Assembly: GCA_025356335.1 (NCBI GenBank)
Contig: JANXUF010000053.1
Location: 124,001-188,000 of the forward strand
Direction of reading: 5' to 3'
Origin: Actinomycetes bacterium
GTDB lineage: Bacteria; Actinomycetota; Acidimicrobiia; Acidimicrobiales; Ilumatobacteraceae
DNA length: 64,000 bases
Under the pieces are notes generated by a model. That model made no database searches. It saw only the letters and a program-made list of their open reading frames with translations, and had not been told where the DNA came from. Made by a program: the position numbers and the translations under genes. Shown one piece after another: positions 45,747 through 54,400 of this stretch; within the stretch, counting starts at the first letter, position 1, and each line of letters starts with the position of its first letter.

Positions 45747-48197
45747 ATGACCAAGTTCGTCGCCTCGGCGACACCTGGTTACGCAGACGTCCCGATCGGA
45801 CAGTCGACGACGTTCGCGCTGACGATCGGCAATGTGTCGGATCTCATCGACGCCTATCGCGTGCGCGTCTTCGGGCTCGACCCGGAGTGGGTGACGATCC
45901 CCGGCGGTCGCCTCTCGCTGTTCCCGGGGATGACCGAGACCGTCGAGGTAACGATCCAACTGCCGCCAGGCTTCGCCGCCGGGGTACGCCAACTGAGTCT
46001 GCACGTCCAGAGCGAGAATGATCCGACGGCCTTCGAGATCTGCCCGCTGACCGTCAATGTCGCCCGCCAGCCGCGGCTCAGCCTCGGCATCGATCCGATC
46101 AGCGTGACCGGGGCGAAACGTGCGCAGTACGGGCTCGTCGTCCAGAACAACGGCAACGCCCCGCTGAATGTCAGCCCAGAGGGTATCGATCCGGAAGATG
46201 CGGCACTATTCGAATTCGCACCGGGCCGCGTGCATGTCCTTCCCGGCGAGCGAGCCGTGTTCCAGGCACGGGTCACCGGCCCGCGCCCATGGTTCGGGCA
46301 GCCGGTCGTGCGTGTGCTGACATTCGCCGCAGCGAGCCCGGAGAAGACCGAGGCGATCGCCACCTTCATCCAAAAACCGCGCATCAGCCGCTGGGTGCTC
46401 TCGATGCTCGGCTTGATCACGGCAGCCGCAATCTTCGCCGCCGTCCTCAGCCATACGTTCGGGAATGTGGTCGACAAGGCGAAGGTCAGCGACGCCGTCG
46501 TGAACGAGGCGCTCGCCGACCAGAGCGCCAACAGCGGCGCAAAGGTCTCGGTGACTCCGGCGAACATCACCGGAAAGGTCGTGTCGGCCACCACCGGATC
46601 CGGTATCGGGGGCGTCCAGGCGCAGTTGTTCTCCGCAGTCGACGGTACGGTCGCCCTCAGTTCTGCTGCCACCGGCGACGACGGAACGTTTGCCTTCGGT
46701 CAACTCAGCGCCGGCAAATACCGCGTCAAGTTCTCCGGCGCCGGGTTCACACCGTTGTGGTACAAATCGGCCGGAGTGTTCGCCGACGCTGACATCGTCG
46801 AGGTCAAGAAGGGCACAGACGTCAAGCTCGACGACATCACCCTCGGGGGCCAGCCAGGCACCGTCAAAGGCAAGGTCATCGGCGCCGATATCACCGGAAC
46901 GAAGGCCACCCTCGTCGTTCCTGGGCTCGCCGATCCGAACACCCCTGCCGTCGTCGCCAGCGTCGATGTGTCCGCCGATGGCACCTTCCTCCTCGAGAAG
47001 GTGCCGACGCCGGCGACGTATCAGCTCGTCATCAATCATCCTGGCAGCAGTCTGGAGACGCGAAACGTCGTACTCGCCCCCGGAGCGACGACCGACGAGA
47101 TCGACGTCCGCCTCGACGCAGGCGACGGGGTGATCAACGGAACAGTGCTCAGCGGAGGCGCCCCCGTTGGCGGCGTCGAGATCGATGCAACGGACGGCAA
47201 GACCAAGCTGTCGACCGTCAGCCTCACCGTCGGCAAGATCGGGACGTATGCATTGCGCAACCTACCGACGCCAGGCCTGTACACGTTGACGGTGACCCGA
47301 GCCGGATACACGCCGCAGTCACGCACGATCAGCCTGACAAGCGAGAATTCGCCGTTCCTCTCCGACATCGTCCTCATCCCGTCGATCGGATCGATCAGCG
47401 GGACGGTCAAAGCGTCAACAGGCGAAACGCTGGGCAGTGTGAGCGTCGCCGTAATCGGGGGGCCTGCACCGGTGACGACGTCGACCATCAGCCAGGGCGC
47501 TGCCGCAGGGACGTGGACCGTCGGCTCGCTGACCGTTCCGGGTTCGTACACGGTGACTTTCACCAAGACGGGCTACGTCAGTCAGACACGACTGGTGCAG
47601 TTGACGGGTGCGAATACCGGAGGCACTGTCACCGGTGTCGACGCCGCACTCGTCGCCACCAACGCCACCATCAGAGGTTCGATCGTCAATGCTGCAGGCA
47701 ATTCCGTCGCTCAGGCGACGATCACCTTGAGCAACGGCACCCAGAGCCGTTCGCTCCTCAGTGCCAACGAACCGCTCGGGTCGTTCGCCTTCGGCAATGT
47801 CGCCGCAGGGTCGTACACGATTTCGGCGACGTTGCCCGGCACGCTGCCCGTCGTCCAGGTCGTCACGGTGCGAGCCGGGGAGACGAAAGACCTGGCATTG
47901 ACACTTGGTCAACAGGCGGCGTTGAGCGGTGTCGTCCTCCATGCCAACGGCTCGCCACAGGTCGGCATCTCCGTCCGCCTCTACCTGCCGGCGAACTTCC
48001 CGGGCAGTCCACCTGCGGCGTATGTCGTGACGACGACGGCACCCGACGGCAGCTACTCGTTCGTCGGCATCGCCGCACCTGCGAACTACATCGCCGCGAT
48101 CTACCCCTCGACCACCGCCGTCGACGCCATCGACAGCCAACAGGTCGCCAGCGTCCCCGGCCAGGCAGTGACGATCCCCAATTTCGTCACCGGCTGA
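45747..48197 (+). CDS. Membrane-anchored protein with carboxypeptidase-regulatory-like repeats (paralogue 2, CIS locus)
   Basis: 816 residues. N-terminal 210 residues with beta domains (TPGYADVPIGQSTTFALTIG; GLDPEWVTIPGGRLSLFPG; RPWFGQPVVRVLTFAA), a membrane helix at about 216-236 preceded by FIQKPRISRW, then about six carboxypeptidase-regulatory-like repeats (NITGKVVSATTGSGIGGVQA; GVINGTVLSGGAPVGGVEI; GSISGTVKASTGETLGSVSV; ALSGVVLHANGSPQVGISV). It lies 28 bases after paralogue 1 and shares its order of parts and several exact words (RPWF, Q-K-P-R-I). It ends opposite the giant paralogue, separated by a gap with a tandem repeat. Confidence 0.85.
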   Translation: MTKFVASATPGYADVPIGQSTTFALTIGNVSDLIDAYRVRVFGLDPEWVTIPGGRLSLFPGMTETVEVTIQLPPGFAAGVRQLSLHVQSENDPTAFEICPLTVNVARQPRLSLGIDPISVTGAKRAQYGLVVQNNGNAPLNVSPEGIDPEDAALFEFAPGRVHVLPGERAVFQARVTGPRPWFGQPVVRVLTFAAASPEKTEAIATFIQKPRISRWVLSMLGLITAAAIFAAVLSHTFGNVVDKAKVSDAVVNEALADQSANSGAKVSVTPANITGKVVSATTGSGIGGVQAQLFSAVDGTVALSSAATGDDGTFAFGQLSAGKYRVKFSGAGFTPLWYKSAGVFADADIVEVKKGTDVKLDDITLGGQPGTVKGKVIGADITGTKATLVVPGLADPNTPAVVASVDVSADGTFLLEKVPTPATYQLVINHPGSSLETRNVVLAPGATTDEIDVRLDAGDGVINGTVLSGGAPVGGVEIDATDGKTKLSTVSLTVGKIGTYALRNLPTPGLYTLTVTRAGYTPQSRTISLTSENSPFLSDIVLIPSIGSISGTVKASTGETLGSVSVAVIGGPAPVTTSTISQGAAAGTWTVGSLTVPGSYTVTFTKTGYVSQTRLVQLTGANTGGTVTGVDAALVATNATIRGSIVNAAGNSVAQATITLSNGTQSRSLLSANEPLGSFAFGNVAAGSYTISATLPGTLPVVQVVTVRAGETKDLALTLGQQAALSGVVLHANGSPQVGISVRLYLPANFPGSPPAAYVVTTTAPDGSYSFVGIAAPANYIAAIYPSTTAVDAIDSQQVASVPGQAVTIPNFVTG

Positions 48198-48300
48198 CCG
48201 CTCCCGGCTCCCCCGCCTCCCCCACCGCTCTCCATCGAGTAGTTGCGTCGATCGAGTAGAAACCCGCCCCCTGTCGCGAGGGAAATACTCGGATGGACTG

Positions 48301-48396
48301 TCAAGTCCACGAAATACTCGAAGCTGCTTGGTGAAGATGTTGGGGCGGTCAAGTCCACGAAATACTCGAAGCTGCTTGGTGAAGATGTTGGGGCGG
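48301..48396. repeat. Perfect tandem duplication of a 48-base unit
   Basis: Two identical 48-base copies, each beginning TCAAGTCCACGAAATACTCG and ending GATGTTGGGGCGG, fill most of the gap between two convergent repeat-protein genes (stops at 48197 and 48454). GAAATACTCG occurs a third time at 48282-48291, and ATCGAGTAG is also repeated (48234 and 48251). No hairpin terminator is evident. Recent duplication or a short noncoding element. Confidence 0.95.
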
Positions 48397-48453
48397 GTGG
48401 CCTCGGCAACAGCCGGTGCGATCGCTCGGATGGCGGCGACGGAACCTCGAGGT

Positions 48454-51400
48454 TCAGGCGAGGGTGAGCGTCCAGGGCGGAGGGGTGCCGACAGGAGGCG
48501 GTGCGGTGGACGTCGAGGTGATGACACCGGCGGCAGTCACTGTGAAGGTGAACGACGCGTGCTTCGGCGTGGCCGAGTTGTCGGTCACGTCAATCGTATA
48601 GTTACCGACGGCGAGGCCGTTGAAGGCAAACTCTGGCGCGGCGGAGGTGACGTTCGTGGTGCCCGACGCAGTGCCAGACAGCGTGAGCACGGCGGTCCCG
48701 GCAATCCCGCCCGTCCCGCTCGTCGCCGTCAGGCCAGAAACCGTTCCGGAGGCGTTGGCGTTGACCCAGGTGAAGGTGCAGGCGTTCGGCCCGCCCACGC
48801 TTGCGACGATCGTGCAGGTCGGCTGCCCTGGGGCGGAGAAGACATACGGGTTTCCGGGAATGAGATTGATGAACGTGAACGGTGTCGCGGTCGAGGCCGT
48901 TGTCGCCGACGTCGGGCTGACCGTCGGGTTCGCAGTGCCCGCCGGAGCGTTGACGTAGGTGACCGTTGCTGAAACCCAGGTGAAGGTGACGTTGTCGCTG
49001 CCGTCGGCAACCACCGTCGCCGCTTGGCTCGCAGTGCCACTCGTCGTGAAGGTGTACGAACGGCCGCTGATCAAGCCGACATAGGTGAACGGTGAGGACG
49101 TCGATGCGGTCGTCGGTCCGGTGCCGGTCGTCAACGACACCGACGCGCCGGACGGTGGGTTGACGAACGTGATCACCGCGTTCTCCCACGTGAACGTATG
49201 CGGATACGCGCCGGCCGCCGCGGCGGCAGGGGTCGTGAACGTCTGGGTGTCGCCCGCCGATGTACCTGCACTGAACGTGTACGCCGTCCCGGGGACGAGA
49301 CCGGTGAAGCTGTAGACGTTTCCGGAAACCGACACGACGGGGCCGGTCGGAGATACCGACACCGAAGTAATGCCGGGCGGCGGATTCGACAGCGTGATCG
49401 TTGCTGTCGCCAATTGATCGAGTGTGAGGTCGGCAACGGGGTACGGCGCTGTCGCTCCCGTGATGTTGATCGGCGCCGAGGTGTCACCGACATAGCCGCT
49501 CGCCGCGGCGACGACCGTGTAGTCGTTGCCGGCAACCGTCACCCCGGCGTTGAAGGTGTACTTACCGTTCGAGCCGACGTTCGTCGGTCCGCTGATGGTG
49601 GTCGTTCCCTTCTTCAGGGTCACGTTCGCCGTCCCCAACGGCGTGCCGGTCTGATCGACGACCCGGCCGGAGATCGTCGCCGACTGCACCGCCGGCAATG
49701 CCAGTGCCTTCGGATTGACGCTCGAAGGATTGGGGTTGGTGACGGACGCGCCTGCTCCGAGCGTGAATGTCACAGACGTGCTGAGATTGTCCCACGCCCT
49801 GACGGCGGCGATCGTGTAGCTGCCAGGTTCCAACCCGGTGAAGTCGTACGAGCCGGTCGAGCCGGTGAAGGTCTGTGTTTGAGCGGGGCCGTTCGGCGGG
49901 GTCAGTGTGACGACCGTGCTCGGGGCGGCGTTGGTGATCGTGCCGGCGAGATCGATCCAGGTCAGCGTCGCCGACTGTGTCAGGCCAGGCGTGTTCGTCA
50001 CCGCCGGGAAGACGTACGTCTGCGTGGCGAACCCTGCCTGCACTGCCGTGAACGAGTAGGCGGCATTCGCCGTCAGGCCGGTGAACTTGTAGACCGATCC
50101 GACGAGCGTCGTGGTGACACCACTCGATGGGCTGGGGGACACGGTGAATCCTGCAGCCGGGGCACCGGCAATGGTGAGGTCGACCTCGCTGAACTTCAAC
50201 ATCGTGATGTCATGGGCCGTCGAGGTGCCGATGGCGACCGTGAACGGCCCGGTCGTGCCCGGCCCGAATCCGGTGGGGGGCGTATTGACGGAGACGGTGT
50301 ACGTTCCGGCGACGGTGATCGGGAAGGAGTAGACCCCGTTGGCATCGGAACTTCCGGCAGTCGTCGCCGCGCCGGGGCCGGTGAGCGTCAGCGCTGTGTT
50401 CGGCAGCACCGACCCGGGCGGAGTAGAAGACGACTGCGTCCTGATGGTGCCGGTGATCGTCGACGATTGTTGCATCACGACGGGGACGGCGAGTGCCGTC
50501 GCGCTCGGCGAGACGATCTGTGTGGTGGTGTAGGTCTGGTGCAGGTCCGCCGTGACAGTGACCGTATAGCCGTTGAGCCGCGGTGGGATCGGTGCGCTGT
50601 AGACATTGCCGCCAGCGGGTGTGGCGACGAGCGGAATCGGGGCGACCGAAGTCGAACCGGCGGGCGGCGTCAGCGTGACCGTTGCTCCGAGAACTGCAAC
50701 ATCGGCGCCGCCTGTGCCGGAGTGGTCGACGACCGTGACGTTGACGGTGACATCGGCTGCGGCGTACTTGAATGGACCTGGCGCCGTCACTGTTCCGGTG
50801 ACGAGCACGATTTGGGAGTTCGGCGGCGTGAAACCGGCCGCCCCGTCGAAGGACAGCGTGCTGGTACCCCGTGGCAATCCCCTGATGTCGAAGGGGGCAC
50901 CGGACCCGACTGACCTTTCTGCGCCGATCGCCGCGGAGACAGATGGCAGGGCTGTGCGATTGCTGACGACGCTTGTGTTCCCGGTGTTCTGGACAGTGTC
51001 GCCGCTGAACACGGCAGTTGCCTTGACGCCCGCCGGCATGGCGATCGGTTCATGAACGCTGTTCTCGGCGGTCACGGTGCCGAGGATCTCCCCGTCGATG
51101 ATCGAGGTCAGGGTCGTCTTGGCGATGGTTCGTGCCGCTGCGCTCGAACCTTCAGGGACCGTGATTGTGCCGATGACCGGGAAGTAGTCGGGCGGCGCTG
51201 GTGGCGGCGGGAGTAATGGGTCGGGTGTGACAACGAGCGTGGTCACCTTGACGGTGTAAGTGCCGGGATACAGGCCGGTGAGGTCGTAGGGGGTGACACC
51301 GTTGGTGTTGAACGCCGCCAGCTCGTTCGCCGACGTCAGCGCAGAGTCGGCGAGCGATGCATCCCACAGCCCCACAGTCTCGGCGACGAAGGATGTCGAT

Positions 51401-54400
51401 GTCGCAGCGAGCGTCTTCGTCGTCATCAATGTCGACAGGTCGAGTTCGCCTGTTTGTAGACGCATCACCGCATCTTGCGTTGTCGACGTCCCGATGCTGA
51501 CAGTGACATTCGGGATGTCGAGTTGCGCGAAATTGCTCGCTGTAAATCTCACTGTGTAGCTGCCGGCAGGCAAGGCGACGGTGAAGGTGGACCCGCTCGT
51601 CGGGGCGAACACTCCTGTGTAGGTCTTGCGATCGGGTATCGGACCGTCTGTCCGGATGGCCAGCACTGCCAGACCGTCGTGATCAGGACTCAGCGGCCGG
51701 GTCGGGATTCCGAGCAGTTGCCCGCTGACAGAACCCGAGAGCGCGCCCAACTTGCGAACGACGATGGTGACGGTCTTGTTCGACGACTCGAAAACGTTCA
51801 GCGGAATGTTGGTGAGCGAAACGGGAGTCGTGTCCGTCAGACTTCCGGTGGAGTCCGTGATCGTGATGCCCTGCGGTGCGTCTTCGTAGCCGGGAACGAC
51901 GACCGACAACAGGTACCCGAGCGAGCGCGACGGATTGGCGGAAATGTTGGTGTCACCGACAGGAAGGCGGTCGAAGACGGCAGAACCGTTCGAGTCGGGA
52001 TGCTGCAGATTCGTTGCGTAGGTTGCCGGGAACGAAGCCGTGGTGTCCCTGCCGTCTCGGGACAGGGTGATCGTCGTCGCTGCCGCGGTGATCGCAGCAC
52101 CCGTACTGTCCTCGACATTCACCCTGACCTTGCCCAGCACGATGTACGACACCGGGGCGGCGGCTGTCTGGGCAGCTGCGTCGACGAAGAGCGGTGCCTG
52201 CGGAAGGGTACCGCTGTACGGCAGCAACTCGCTGCCAGCCGCGACCGTCTGATCGAGGCCCCATGTGCCGGCTGCTGCATTGGGGATCGCGTAGGTGCCC
52301 GCGTTGTCGACGTTGACGAGCGTCGATGTCGTAGCTCCGGGAGCAGTCGCATGAACGGCGACATCGGACAGCAAACCGGCGAACGGGATCTGATGGTCCT
52401 GCGCACGTGGATTGCTGAACACGACCGCGCCGTTGATCTGACCGGGGTTCGGCTGCATCAGCACCGTCGCAAGGTTTGCCGTCTGGGTGACACCGGTGCC
52501 GGATGCAGCCCACGGAACGGCACCGGCCGACGCGTTCGCCGTCACCGTCATCGTGCTGTCGGCGAAGTTCGGTGCCTTGATCGAGTAGTCCGTCGTGCCG
52601 ATGACTTGGCGGTTGCCGTTGGCGTTGAAAATGAAGTTGTTGTTGGTGATCGCCGGAGTGAAGCCGGCGTCGGGCTTCGGAGGCGGGTTCGGCGCGGTCA
52701 CCGTTGTACCACCGGCGCCATCGGTGTCCGTCGCCGTTCCGGAGCCGAAACCAGGGGTTCCGCTCGCTGAGAGGACGATGCCGTTCACCTGGTGTTGGCC
52801 TGCGTTGCCGGGAAACGCTGCGTCCTGCCAGACGACGGTGCCGGCAACGTCGTTCGGGTCCTGGACGAGGGCGACCGAAACGACCTGATCCTCGTACGTC
52901 GTGTCGCCCAACGACAACGGCAGCGCTGTCGAGTTCGGCAGGAACTTCAGCGCCGGTCCACCAGCCGCACCGGCCAGAGTCGACGAGGCAACCAACGTGC
53001 AGGTAGCCAGCGAGAACCCGCTTCGCGCCTGCGTGGCGAACAGCGCAGCGATCGCGGTCGTCGAAAACGTGAAGTCGACCTTCTGGCCGGCAGCGGTGAC
53101 GACGGCGCTGGCAGTCAGTCCCCCTGGGCAGTTGAGCTTCACGGACAAAGTCCCCGTCTGGGTGGTGTCGAAGTTGGTGTAGGTGTAGACGCCGTTGGCC
53201 TTGTACGGCACGACGACCGTCCCGGTCACCGACGGATACGGTGCCAGTTGGATCGGTGGCACGACGATGCGTGCGTCGCTGTTCGCTGCAACAGTGAAGG
53301 TCGCTGCGTTGCCGTCGGCATCGATGGGGATCGCGGCAAATCCTGGAGGGAGCTGCCCGTGGCCAGCGCATGAGCTGCCGGTGTCGCTCGGTGGCGGGCT
53401 GAAACGGAGGACGTACGTGCCTGGCAGCAGTTGCTGCGACGGATCGATCTGCCACACCAGGCGCCCATACGGGTCGGTTGGATCCGGAAGTGCAGAGTCG
53501 GAAACCGGAATCGGTGTGATGCAGCCGTAGGTCGTGCCGACGGAGTACAGCAGCAGTTCATAGTTCTTCAACTGTTGAGGAGCTGCGGCCGGCGGGGTCA
53601 CCGGCGGCGAAGGCACGGGAATACTGCCGACCGTTTCCGTGAGTTCGACGACGGCCTGAGAGACGCCACGGACGTAACTTCCGTTCGACTGCTTGACGAT
53701 CACTGCACCCGTGGTGTCGGTGTACTGCCCGGGGTTGGTCGCCTCCGCCTTCGAAACCACGAACAGGGCGCCGGTGGCGGGGTCCTTGAACGTCGGCAGC
53801 CGACGGTCGTCGAGGGAGACGATCTCCTGCGTGCCCCCGACACGATTGATCACCGTTCCACGGGCAGTGCCGAACTTGAGCAGCGTGACGTCTTTGGAGA
53901 TCTGCGTCAGCCCGATCGAGACGGGTCCAATCGTGTTAGGACGGTACGTATTCCTGGCGACGGTGAAGTTGTACGTCCCGATCGGGATGTTGTTGAAGAT
54001 CGCCGAATTCTCCGATGCGCCCATCGTGATCGTGATCGCAGGACGTCGGCCACCGACATCGGACAGGATGACCGTCGAACCGTTGATCGGCTGGCCGAGC
54101 GTGTCGAACGAACGGACGATCAGGCTGCCGGTGGATGCAGCAGCTGGCGGGTCCTGGTGCGTCAGGACGATCTGGCCGAGGTCGAGCACTTGGCCGGCGA
54201 CCAGGGTGACGAGTTGTGAGTACGTCGTCGTGTCGTACCGCGAGATCGTCACCAGATAACTGCCGGGTGGCAGGTCGCCGATGGTGAAGGCTCCGGCGTC
54301 CGGGGCGGCGGCGGTGGGCTTGTTGACCTGCAGTCCGTTCGCCGACACCGAGACGCCGGCATTGACGAGCGGGACCGCGTCTGCCGTGCCGGTCGCCAAT

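Noticed and set aside
43421..48197. Repeat proteins as secreted adhesins with a normal signal peptide
   Set aside because: No N-terminal signal is present; the only hydrophobic segment is at about residue 215-238, after beta domains, which fits an N-inside anchor instead.
48328..48972. Long plus-strand frames opposite the giant repeat protein (for example 48328-48972 and 49198-50913)
   Set aside because: They are Arg/Gly/Asp-rich shadow frames of a Thr/Ala/Gly-rich gene on the other strand; no domain, no ribosome site, while the minus frame has a clear repeat pattern.
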